From assembly GCF_000961095.1 (NCBI RefSeq), contig NZ_CP011058.1:2075001-2139000 (forward strand): a DNA stretch of 64,000 nt, written 5' to 3'. Numbering within the stretch: the first letter of the stretch is position 1; each line of letters starts with the position of its first letter. The stretch is from Paenibacillus beijingensis. Its GTDB lineage: Bacteria; Bacillota; Bacilli; Paenibacillales; Paenibacillaceae. The position numbers were made by a program, and so were the translations under genes. A model generated the notes under the pieces. That model was not told the origin of the DNA. It did no database searches and worked only from the letters and a program-made list of their open reading frames with translations. Below, piece by piece: positions 8,193 to 16,327 of this stretch.

Positions 8193-8876
8193 GTGAATAC
8201 TCCCAGCAATCGTATGGAATTCCATCGTCCTGCCGAATCTGCCGCAGAAACAGGACGAAGGGAACAGAAGGATCAGGAATACCGCCTCCGCATTCTCGAT
8301 GCCGTCCGCCGATTAATCGACCGGAACGGATTCGATACGGTCACGATGCACCATATCGCGAAGGAAGCCGCCATCGGCCAAGGAACGCTGTACCGACGTT
8401 ACGAACATCTTGGTGAAATCTACTCGGATCTTCTCCGGACAAGCGGTGTACAATTTCTGGACGAGTTGGAAGCTTTTGCCGGGCGGAATGCCTCCTCGAT
8501 GCTTGCTCTCGACCAAGTGTACGAAGTAATTGTCCGTATCACCGGCTTTATGGACGAAAATGCGGAGCTGCTCTCCGCCATAAGCTGCAGGTATGCCGGC
8601 AAAAAAAGCTTTCTGCCAAGCAAGCTCCCTCTTCTTGTGAGGATGCACAATATATTCGCTACTCTCTTAAGCCGCGCCAGCGCGCAAGGGGAAACCAATG
8701 AGATCGACGTGACGCTGATCAGCAACTGCCTGCTCGCCGCGCTCGCGCCGGAGCAATATTTCTACCACCGTAAAACGCTGGGCTACACGAAAGACCGTTT
8801 TTTGGCGGGTATTCGCGGCTTGTTTATCGAAGGACTCAAAAAGGAAACGCAAGCGAGCGGCGGCTCGCATTTGTAA
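8193..8876 (+). CDS. TetR/AcrR-family regulator of the MFS exporter
   Basis: A 227-residue repressor. The helix-turn-helix is at about residues 30-75 (RILDAVRRLIDRNGFDTVTM, then IAKEAAIGQGTLYRRYEHL), followed by a variable ligand-binding domain. GTG at 8193 follows CTAGGAGAGGGG. The first 28 residues are a polar tail ahead of the DNA-binding domain. It is divergent from the DHA2 exporter with paired operators in the gap, and a strong terminator follows the stop. The ligand is presumably the exporter's substrate. Confidence 0.9.
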   Translation: MNTPSNRMEFHRPAESAAETGRREQKDQEYRLRILDAVRRLIDRNGFDTVTMHHIAKEAAIGQGTLYRRYEHLGEIYSDLLRTSGVQFLDELEAFAGRNASSMLALDQVYEVIVRITGFMDENAELLSAISCRYAGKKSFLPSKLPLLVRMHNIFATLLSRASAQGETNEIDVTLISNCLLAALAPEQYFYHRKTLGYTKDRFLAGIRGLFIEGLKKETQASGGSHL

Positions 8877-8883
8877 CCGCAAT

Positions 8884-8914
8884 AAGCCCCTTCGATGCGA
8901 AGTCGAAGGGGCTT
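8884..8914. terminator. Bidirectional terminator
   Basis: 12-bp arms AAGCCCCTTCGA (8884-8895) and complement (8903-8914) are separated by seven bases. The hairpin sits between the convergent TetR gene and the aldo/keto reductase gene. Confidence 0.8.
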
Positions 8915-8945
8915 TGCTATGCCGGCGGCAATTGCCACCGCTTTA

Positions 8946-9899
8946 TTAGCTTTCCGCGGCGATTCCGCGTATATCCGCCAATACGGCTTGATCCAGCATC
9001 ACATCTGCTGCCGGGAGGACGCTTAAAATATGATCGGGCTTGCGCACGCCCATGATGGCGCTGGTCAGCGCCGGATGCGCCAGCACGTAGGCGACTGCAA
9101 GCTGCGGCAGTGTAAGGCCGAGGCCTGCGGCGATTTCGTTCAGCTTATTGGCTTTGTCGACGTTGCTGCGGAGCGCCTCGCCCGTGTGGGCCTTGTTGCG
9201 GGAACGCCAGTCGTTGTCATCGAATTTCGTGTCATACGTATAACGGCCGGAAAGAAGCCCCGAAGTGAGCGGACTGTATGCAACGACGCCGATTCCCTGC
9301 TCCAGACAAAACGGTAAAATTTCTTTCTCCACGGCCGGTCTTAGGATCGAGTACGGCGGCTGCAGCGAATCGACGTGCCTTACTGCGAGTGACTTTCCCA
9401 ATAAAGGGACGTCATAGTTGCTCACCCCGACATAACGCACTTTACCGTCCTGAACGAGCTTGTCGAGCGCCCGCATCGTCTCTTCGGCCGGCGCTTTCGC
9501 ACCGGTGTCCGGCCAATGCATTTGGTACAAATCGATATAATCGGTGCCGAGCCGACGCAGCGAGGCATCCGCTTCTCCGATGATGGAGTCGTAGGTGCCG
9601 TTATTCGTAATATGGTTGTTTTCGTCCCATACAAGCCCGCATTTGGTCGCCAGCACGACTTTATCCCGGTCGCCTTTCAACGCCTTGCCGATCACTTCCT
9701 CCGAATGTCCCAGCCCGTACACGGCAGCCGTATCGAAAAAGGTTACGCCCGCATCGAGCGCCGCGCGCACGCTCTCATGAGACAGCCGGTCATCCTGCGC
9801 TCCCCAGCCCATAACCCAGTTTCCTCCGCCAATCGCCCAGGAACCGAAGCCGATGACGGAGATGTCTGGACCGTTTTTGCCAAGTTTGCGGTATTTCAT
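8946..9899 (-). CDS. Aldo/keto reductase
   Basis: A 317-residue NADPH-dependent oxidoreductase of the AKR superfamily with a TIM-barrel fold. Visible are the catalytic Asp and Tyr (FFDTAAVYGLGHSEE), the Lys in LATKCG, the His in YQMHWPD and the coenzyme-binding VVAYSPLTSGLLSG. The start at 9899 has AAAGGGGAG nine bases before it; the longer frame runs back into the next gene. The gene lies just downstream of the large AraC regulator on the same strand, with about 98 bp between. The substrate is unknown, with sugars or aldehydes likely. Confidence 0.9.
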   Translation of the reverse strand: MKYRKLGKNGPDISVIGFGSWAIGGGNWVMGWGAQDDRLSHESVRAALDAGVTFFDTAAVYGLGHSEEVIGKALKGDRDKVVLATKCGLVWDENNHITNNGTYDSIIGEADASLRRLGTDYIDLYQMHWPDTGAKAPAEETMRALDKLVQDGKVRYVGVSNYDVPLLGKSLAVRHVDSLQPPYSILRPAVEKEILPFCLEQGIGVVAYSPLTSGLLSGRYTYDTKFDDNDWRSRNKAHTGEALRSNVDKANKLNEIAAGLGLTLPQLAVAYVLAHPALTSAIMGVRKPDHILSVLPAADVMLDQAVLADIRGIAAES

Positions 9900-9997
9900 C
9901 TGTTGTCTCCCCTTTCGTATAACGGGTATGATTGATGCCTCTATAGGAAAAATAACCCAAATATGATTTTGCGTCAATTTTTTTCGATGTGCGGTTT

Positions 9998-12334
9998 TCA
10001 TTCCCCCTGCACTTTCGCTTCCGAATTCGAAGAATGCTGCAGACGGTATTCCATCGGTGAAATCCCTTCGATTTTGCGGAAGGAACGAATGAAGGAGTTC
10101 CGGTTATTAAACCCGACCGAAGCCCAAATATCCTGAATGGTTCGATTGGAGTTTGCCAGCAGCTCCTTCGCTTTCTGAATCCGCACCTCTTGCAGATATT
10201 GATGAAACGGTTTGCCAAGCTCCTTCTTCAGCAGGCGGGACATATAGTTCGCGGTCGTATGAAACTTTTCCGCCAGAACCTCCAGATGAATATCCTCTTG
10301 ATAATTGGCGTCAATGAACGGCTTGAATACCAAAGACTCCAGCTGGTTCGCTTTCGGTTCAACAGCATCCATAATTTGGTTGAAATATCCTGAAATGAAT
10401 TCCGTCATGCCGTCGATTGAAATCGAATGCTCGGACAGGATCATGCGGATATATTCCCGATACGTTGCTTCAGGAAGGGTCTTGTCTTTATGCTTCAACA
10501 CTTGCGAACCGATGACAAAGAGATGCATGTACAGCTCTTTAATCGTGAAGTCGTTGAGCCCCATGGCCACATGATTCCGAATCACCTTGCCGAGCAGCTC
10601 GTGCAGCTCGTCCCTTTTGACCGACGCGAGCAGATTGAATATTTTTTTATCGTCGCTGTTGTTCAGGAGAATCGTGACGGACTCCTCGTCCTCCTTCTCA
10701 TAATAGTGAAGCCGCTTGTTCTCGAACGGCGACAGCCGCCACATCGCTTTCATCGCTTCCAGATACGACTGCTGCAGCCCGTCGAAGCCCTTATGAATGT
10801 CGCCTACGCCAACGAATACATCGTGCAAAATTTCGTCATGGCGGAAAAGACCGAGCATGCTTTCAAAGTAGTCCGCAAGCTCATGCCGATCCGCAGCCTG
10901 CGGGAAATTGACCAGCAGACAGAAAACATTCGCTTCGATTTCGACCAAATAGCTCTGATGGTTCGCCGGCGTATTCGATTTGAGCACGCTCACCATTTTA
11001 TCGTAATACGTGTTTTGCTCCGCAGCGCTGTAATCCATATAGAAGGCTTTCCCTAATTTAGCCCGGATCAGGACGGCCGCAAAGTGATCGTGCCCGAACG
11101 AAAGACCGCATTTGTTCAAGAAAGAGCTGATCTCCTGTTCATCGGGAATCCGCCCCAATCGCAGCAGCCGCACGATCCACTGCTCCAGAGCGAGCGGAGA
11201 CAGGGAAGACAAGCTGTTGCTCAGCGTATCCATATTATTCATCATCCGGTTAATTTCCCGGTCCAGCAGCTTGTATTCATCGGCCGCCGGCACCGCGGAC
11301 GGCGATATTTTGACAATGAGCGAATGAATCGGCCCATACAGCTTACGGCTGAACAGGAAGGAAAGAAGAACGGAAAGCACAAGCGCCAGCAGAGACAGGA
11401 ACGTCCCCCAATATTGCACGTTTTTCATGCTTGCGCGAATGTCCGAAACCGGCACCAAGGCGACCATGTGCAAGTTTTTAAACACAAAACGGGTGTTCAT
11501 TTGAATCGCAAGCATGTCCTTCCCTTCCACCTTTGTTCTCAGGACGGACGTGCCGGATGCTTGAAATTGGTTAACGAAATTGAAAAATTGCCCCTTTGGC
11601 TCGTTCATGTCCGTTGAAGCGATCAGCTGCTGATTGTCGTCGACGATAAACAGCCTGCTGTTCGGAGTCAACTTGGAACTATTCAGCGACTGGATGATCG
11701 GGTCGACTTTCAAATTGATGACGTACAGATCGTTCGACCGGTATTCGGCAATAGACGTTTGTACGATCGGAAGGATATACGCGCCGTTGCGGGATACCGA
11801 CCGTGAAGGCGTGAGAATCTGAAACGGCTGGCTCTGCCGCCCATAATTTTTCCAAAACGATTCGGGGTATTGCTCGAGCGCGCTGCTCCTGCCGAAAAAA
11901 TCTTTGGCAGAAATGGTTCCATGATCGCTGATAATGAGATCGTCCTGCTTTTTGTAAATGAACACGCTGTCCACATAATCGCTCATGAGGCGGATCCGGT
12001 TCAGGGAACGAATCGTTTGGGAAACAACGGCGTATTTGCTGGGGCTGTCCACATCGAAGCTGGAGGAAAACAGCTGCATAGCCTCCCCATCGAGCGAAAG
12101 AAGATAATTGGAATTGTAAATTCCCGTAAACACATTATTCAGGCCGGCTGCTATATTGGAAAGGGATTTGTTGTAATTATGCTCCAGTTCGGTTTCAAAA
12201 TACCACAAATTGACCCGGTACGTGATGAAGTTGATGAATTGAATCAACAGCGAAACGACAAGGAAAAAAAAGAAAAACCGGTACAGCAAGCTGCGGAAGG
12301 CGCCCCTCATCCATAAACCAGTAGTCTTCAGCAT
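9998..12334 (-). CDS. Membrane-anchored AraC-type regulator (two-TM sensor)
   Basis: A 778-residue protein of the large Paenibacillus type. A TM helix at about residues 18-40 (FFFFFLVVSLLIQFINFIT) and a second near 295-320 (WGTFLSLLALVLSVLLSFLF) bracket an extracytoplasmic Cache-like sensor. A long middle region is followed by a C-terminal AraC/XylS DNA-binding domain (ANYMSRLLKKELGKPFHQYL, then QDIWASVGFNNRNSFIRSFR). The start at 12334 follows AGGGGGTAGGG. It is divergent from the permease/lipoprotein operon at 12.6-20.7 kb and almost certainly controls it by sensing an extracellular sugar-like signal. Confidence 0.9.
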   Translation of the reverse strand: MLKTTGLWMRGAFRSLLYRFFFFFLVVSLLIQFINFITYRVNLWYFETELEHNYNKSLSNIAAGLNNVFTGIYNSNYLLSLDGEAMQLFSSSFDVDSPSKYAVVSQTIRSLNRIRLMSDYVDSVFIYKKQDDLIISDHGTISAKDFFGRSSALEQYPESFWKNYGRQSQPFQILTPSRSVSRNGAYILPIVQTSIAEYRSNDLYVINLKVDPIIQSLNSSKLTPNSRLFIVDDNQQLIASTDMNEPKGQFFNFVNQFQASGTSVLRTKVEGKDMLAIQMNTRFVFKNLHMVALVPVSDIRASMKNVQYWGTFLSLLALVLSVLLSFLFSRKLYGPIHSLIVKISPSAVPAADEYKLLDREINRMMNNMDTLSNSLSSLSPLALEQWIVRLLRLGRIPDEQEISSFLNKCGLSFGHDHFAAVLIRAKLGKAFYMDYSAAEQNTYYDKMVSVLKSNTPANHQSYLVEIEANVFCLLVNFPQAADRHELADYFESMLGLFRHDEILHDVFVGVGDIHKGFDGLQQSYLEAMKAMWRLSPFENKRLHYYEKEDEESVTILLNNSDDKKIFNLLASVKRDELHELLGKVIRNHVAMGLNDFTIKELYMHLFVIGSQVLKHKDKTLPEATYREYIRMILSEHSISIDGMTEFISGYFNQIMDAVEPKANQLESLVFKPFIDANYQEDIHLEVLAEKFHTTANYMSRLLKKELGKPFHQYLQEVRIQKAKELLANSNRTIQDIWASVGFNNRNSFIRSFRKIEGISPMEYRLQHSSNSEAKVQGE

Positions 12335-12576
12335 CTTGAAATCCCTACCCCCTGAAGATAAGTTAGGTTCATTATGGTTCGTCAAAGCCCCCCTGTCAAT
12401 GAAAGATGTGACAATAAATGACGTAAAAAGGCTAAAAATGATACATCGTTCCGTTTTGTCCTATCGAAACGAATCGAATGAAGTCAATTTTTGTGACATG
12501 AAAACGAAAGTGTCTGTTTCGCAGCCGCATCCTTTTATCGTTTAATCGAGTTGCGGGCAATCAGCCGCGAAAGGAG

Positions 12577-13557
12577 ATGATCGAAATATTGGATCAAACA
12601 TTGGCAACGGAAAAGAAAAGTATGGGGACAATTAAACAGAAAGGAATGAGGCGTACAGGCCTGGGGGTCTATCTTAGAAAGAATTATTACTACTATATTC
12701 TTCTATTGCTTCCTATCGTCTATTTTGCCGTCTTTCGTTACGGCCCGATCATCGGAAATGTGCTTGCCTTCCGCAGGTATGTTCCCGGCGGGTCCATCTA
12801 TGGTGAAAAATGGGTCGGACTCAAATACTTCAAACTGTTTCTACACGATCCCAATTTTTGGACAGCTTTCAAAAACACCTGGCTGCTCAGCTTTTATCAT
12901 CTGCTGATCACGGTTCCGGTTGCGATTCTGTTTGCCCTGCTGGTCAATGAAATCAAGTCGGCCAAGCTGCGAAACGCGGTCCAGACGATCTCCTATTTTC
13001 CCAATTTCATCTCGATCGTCGTCGTCATCGGCATGATGAAGGAGCTGCTCTCGCCAACCTACGGACTCGTCAACAAGGCGCTCGGGATGATTGGCATCCA
13101 TTCGATTTTCTTTATGAACGAACCCGGATGGTTCCGCACGTTGTACATCTCATCGGAAGTTTGGCAGTATACGGGTTGGAACTCGATCATTTTCTTCGCC
13201 GCGATCACGGCCATCGATCCGCAGCTGTACGAAGCCGCGGAGATGGATGGCGCAGGGCGTCTAAAGCAGATCATTCATATTACGATCCCGCAAATGATGC
13301 CTACGATCTCCATCGTGTACATCCTATCGCTCGGACAGCTGATGAACGTGGCGTTTGAAAAGGTGCTGCTCATGTACACCCCCAGCAATTCGCAGGTCAG
13401 CGACGTCGTCGAAACGTTCGTCTATCGGATGGGACTGGAAAGCAGCAATTACAGCTTTGCAACGGCGGTCGGCTTGTTCAGCGGAATATTGGGGCTGGCT
13501 ATCGTCGTGATGGCGAACTACCTTTCCAAAAAGGTGACCCGCCATTCGCTGTATTAA
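12577..13557 (+). CDS. ABC transporter permease, LplB/carbohydrate type
   Basis: A 326-residue inner-membrane permease with six TM segments, a first TM at about residues 37-60 (YYYYILLLLPIVYFAVF), and the EAA loop EAAEMDGAGRLKQIIHITIP. This is the first half of an LplB-LplC-type pair. The written ATG at 12577 touches the AAGGAG site. An in-frame TTG at 12589 or ATG at 12622 has more realistic spacing, so the true start is probably one of these. It opens an operon of seven genes running to 20.7 kb. The cognate ATPase is not encoded here and is probably a shared MsmX-type protein. Confidence 0.88.
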   Translation: MIEILDQTLATEKKSMGTIKQKGMRRTGLGVYLRKNYYYYILLLLPIVYFAVFRYGPIIGNVLAFRRYVPGGSIYGEKWVGLKYFKLFLHDPNFWTAFKNTWLLSFYHLLITVPVAILFALLVNEIKSAKLRNAVQTISYFPNFISIVVVIGMMKELLSPTYGLVNKALGMIGIHSIFFMNEPGWFRTLYISSEVWQYTGWNSIIFFAAITAIDPQLYEAAEMDGAGRLKQIIHITIPQMMPTISIVYILSLGQLMNVAFEKVLLMYTPSNSQVSDVVETFVYRMGLESSNYSFATAVGLFSGILGLAIVVMANYLSKKVTRHSLY

Positions 13558-13580
13558 TCCGGCAGGAAAGGAGATCGCCC

Positions 13581-14453
13581 ATGCTTTACCGAAAAACGTT
13601 TGAATATCGGTTGTTCAAAATCATCAACGTGCTGTTCATGGCTTTGGTCGTCTGCGGCGTCATGCTGCCTTTTCTTCATCTGCTCGCCGTATCGTTCAGC
13701 GATTCCGCTGCAAATACGAGCGGCAAGGTCCACTTTGTCCCGATCGGATGGAATCTGGAGGCCTACAAGCTCATTTTCCGGCATCCGAGCATCCTGAACG
13801 GCTTCTGGAACGCGATTGTGCAGACTACGGTCGGAACGCTCATCAGCCTGTTTATGATGACCATCTGCGCGTACCCGCTGTCCAAGCAGATTAAGGGGCG
13901 CAAAGTGTTCATCTGGCTGATCATGGTGACCATGTTTTTCAACGGAGGCCTCATCCCGACTTATATGCTGGTGAAAGGGCTTGGACTGCTCGACACGCTG
14001 TGGGCGATCGTGCTCCCTTCTTGTATCATGCCGTATTTTTTGATGATCATGATCAATTTCTTTCAAAGCTTTCCCGACAATATCGAGGAATCGGCGTTAA
14101 TCGACGGTTTGAATCCGATTCAAATATTGTTTCTGATCGTCCTGCCGCTGTCGAAAGCGATCCTTGCCGCCATGAGTCTGTTTCTGGTCGTCATGTTCTG
14201 GAATAACTGGTTCAATTCTTTGATTTATTTAAACACTCCCGAAAAGTATCCGATCATGCTGATCGTCCGGAACATTCTGGAGGGCGCCAATATGGTGAAC
14301 TCGCCTTTGCAGGGCGGGGCGATGAAAAATCTGTCCACGGCTTCGCTGCAAGCCGCAGCCATCATGGCGACAACGCTGCCGATTTTTTGCACCATTCCAT
14401 TTGTTCAGAAGCATTTTGCCAAGGGCGTTCTGCTCGGAGCGGTTAAAGGATAA
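13581..14453 (+). CDS. ABC transporter permease, LplC/YtcP type
   Basis: A 290-residue second permease with six TM segments and the EAA loop EESALIDGLNPIQILFLIVL. It starts 23 bp after the first permease behind GGAAAGGAGATC. It pairs with the LplB-type protein and the following lipoprotein. The two are typical of polysaccharide or oligosaccharide uptake in Paenibacillaceae. The specific substrate is not evident from the sequence. Confidence 0.9.
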   Translation: MLYRKTFEYRLFKIINVLFMALVVCGVMLPFLHLLAVSFSDSAANTSGKVHFVPIGWNLEAYKLIFRHPSILNGFWNAIVQTTVGTLISLFMMTICAYPLSKQIKGRKVFIWLIMVTMFFNGGLIPTYMLVKGLGLLDTLWAIVLPSCIMPYFLMIMINFFQSFPDNIEESALIDGLNPIQILFLIVLPLSKAILAAMSLFLVVMFWNNWFNSLIYLNTPEKYPIMLIVRNILEGANMVNSPLQGGAMKNLSTASLQAAAIMATTLPIFCTIPFVQKHFAKGVLLGAVKG

Positions 14454-14460
14454 TCCAATG

Positions 14461-14540
14461 CTTATGCTTACGAAGTGGTTTTGCCTCCGGCAAAACCTAG
14501 CCTATGCTTACGAAGTGGTTTTGCCTCCGGCAAAACCTTA
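14461..14540 (+). repeat. 40-bp hairpin repeat, two tandem copies (site 1)
   Basis: Two 40-bp units (14461-14500, 14501-14540) differ at few positions. Each has TATGCTTACGAAGT followed by a 9-bp stem, GGTTTTGCC and GGCAAAACC, around a TCC loop. The second unit runs straight into the GAGGAG binding site of the lipoprotein gene. Related units lie at 41849-41930 and 61268-61387, always on the sense strand just before a ribosome binding site. The ATG inside each unit opens short frames, one of which ends in an ATGA overlap with the lipoprotein start at 14557. Confidence 0.9.
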
Positions 14541-14556
14541 AAGAGGAGAGATGTTT

Positions 14557-16119
14557 ATGAAAACGACGGTTAGCAAATGGATGAAGGTTACAGCGCTCTC
14601 GCTGCTGGTGGCGGTTCCGCTTACCGCTTGCTCCGGTGGAACCAATAAATCGGGAAGCACTTCGGAAAGCGCGAATGGGGCCAAGGAGGGGGACGGTCCG
14701 GTCACGCTGACGATGCTTTATTCCGAAGGAGGGTCTCCGTTCAACAAGGAATGGCCCATTTACAAAGAATTGCAGGCAAGAACGAATGTGAAGCTGGACC
14801 TGCAGATCGTGCCGGAATCGGATTATCAAAGCAAAGCGAAAATCGTGCTCAGCTCGGATAAAGTTCCCGATATGGTCACCAACGTGAACCAGTCCAACGT
14901 ATTGGAGCTCGGGGATACCGGCGTGCTGCTGCCGATCAGCGACTATATGGACAAGCTGCCAAACCTGAAGAAAAAGATCGAGGAATACAAAATCGAAGCG
15001 GAACTCGAAAATTGGAAGTCTTCGGACGGCAAGCTGTATGTGCTTCCTTTTATGAGAGAAATGGCGGACTATAACCGTTCCCCGATTATCCGGGCGGATC
15101 TGCTCCAGAAATACGGTCTCAAAGCGCCGACGAACACGGACGAACTGTACACCGTTCTTAAGAAAATGAAGGAAATGGACCCGGGCAGCTATCCGTTCAC
15201 CGGTACAAGCGCGGAAGATTTGCGGAACATGTGGGGTGCCGCTTGGGGCATCGAACCGAACTATAAAGGCTTTATTTTCAAGCCGGAAACAGGCAAATAC
15301 GAATACGTCTACACCAGCGAAAACTACAAGGAATATTTGACGTATTTGAACCGCTTGATCAAGGAAGGGCTGGCGGATCCGGAATTGTTCACGTCCAATG
15401 TCGATCAGCTTCATCAAAAGATTTCGACGGGCAAAAGCATGTTCTACTTCTTCTGGAACGGTCAGGAAATCAGTCAAATCAACATTCTCGGCAAGCAAAA
15501 TAGCGGTCCGGAATTCAAGATGGCGATGCTGCCGCCGATCGCCGGTCCTGCCGGAGAGAAAGCTCTTTCGGGCAGCCGGATCAGTCACGGCACCGTCATT
15601 CCGGTCAGCGCCGCCAAGAAGCCGTATTTCGACCAGCTGCTGAAATTCGTCGATTACCTGTACAGCGATGAAGGAAATGATCTGCTCACGTGGGGCATCA
15701 AAGATGATACGTACGTCGAGAAAGACGGCCAGAAGGAATTTACGGATAAACTGAAAAACTCGGAAAACCTGAACAAAGCGCTGTGGGATATCGGCTCGGC
15801 TAACAGCTCGTTCACCCATCTGTGGCCGTTCAAATGGTTTGCAACCATCCTCGGCAACAAGGATTACGAAATGTATTCGCTCGAAGGCAACGAGAAGAAC
15901 TGGTTCACTCCGGTTGCGAAAGTGCCAAAGCTCAGCTCGGATCAGCGGGAAGAGGAAAATCTTGTGATTGCCGGCATCAACGACTACTATGCCAAAATGC
16001 AGGAACAGTTCGTGTACGGCAAAGCCTCGATCGACCAGCAGTGGGACAGCTACGTCAAAGAAATCAATGCGAAGGGCGTAGACAAGCTGCTGAAAATTTA
16101 CGACGAGTCCGAGAAATAA
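14557..16119 (+). CDS. Extracellular solute-binding lipoprotein (LipO type)
   Basis: A 520-residue lipoprotein. The signal peptide is at residues 1-25, with lipobox LTAC and then a Gly/Ser/Asn-rich linker; the rest has the size and character of family 1 solute-binding proteins of LplB/LplC systems. ATG at 14557 is preferred to that at 14551 because GAGGAG ends eight bases before it. It captures the substrate for the two permeases upstream. A pair of hairpin repeats precedes its binding site and a GC-rich hairpin follows its stop, which may set its level apart from its neighbours. Confidence 0.92.
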   Translation: MKTTVSKWMKVTALSLLVAVPLTACSGGTNKSGSTSESANGAKEGDGPVTLTMLYSEGGSPFNKEWPIYKELQARTNVKLDLQIVPESDYQSKAKIVLSSDKVPDMVTNVNQSNVLELGDTGVLLPISDYMDKLPNLKKKIEEYKIEAELENWKSSDGKLYVLPFMREMADYNRSPIIRADLLQKYGLKAPTNTDELYTVLKKMKEMDPGSYPFTGTSAEDLRNMWGAAWGIEPNYKGFIFKPETGKYEYVYTSENYKEYLTYLNRLIKEGLADPELFTSNVDQLHQKISTGKSMFYFFWNGQEISQINILGKQNSGPEFKMAMLPPIAGPAGEKALSGSRISHGTVIPVSAAKKPYFDQLLKFVDYLYSDEGNDLLTWGIKDDTYVEKDGQKEFTDKLKNSENLNKALWDIGSANSSFTHLWPFKWFATILGNKDYEMYSLEGNEKNWFTPVAKVPKLSSDQREEENLVIAGINDYYAKMQEQFVYGKASIDQQWDSYVKEINAKGVDKLLKIYDESEK

Positions 16120-16134
16120 TCCGACTGGGTGGAA

Positions 16135-16160
16135 CGGGGCCGTCCTTTATTCCGGCCCCG
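16135..16160 (+). terminator. GC hairpin after the lipoprotein gene
   Basis: Arms CGGGGCCG and CGGCCCCG (16135-16142, 16153-16160) surround a ten-base loop. No T-run follows, so it is more likely an mRNA-stabilising or partial terminator structure that separates the abundant lipoprotein message from the enzyme genes downstream. Confidence 0.55.
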
Positions 16161-16327
16161 GCCTATCGTTCGGAAAAGGATCCGAACCTGGATATGAAAT
16201 GAGGCAAACCGCCTCTCAAATTCCCTGCATATTCATTTAACAAACCTAAGCAGCGGCGGAACGGTGGGCTGCTGCAATTTTATCTGGAGTTCATACCCTA
16301 ATTTTGATTATAGAGGTGCTATGAGAG

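Noticed and set aside
14461..14540. CRISPR-like array suggested by tandem repeats
   Set aside because: Units are contiguous with no spacers, only two or three copies, and each ends at a ribosome binding site; no cas genes are present.
14497..15819. 440-codon minus-strand frame opposite the lipoprotein gene
   Set aside because: Antisense shadow; the plus-strand protein has a lipobox, binding site and operon context.
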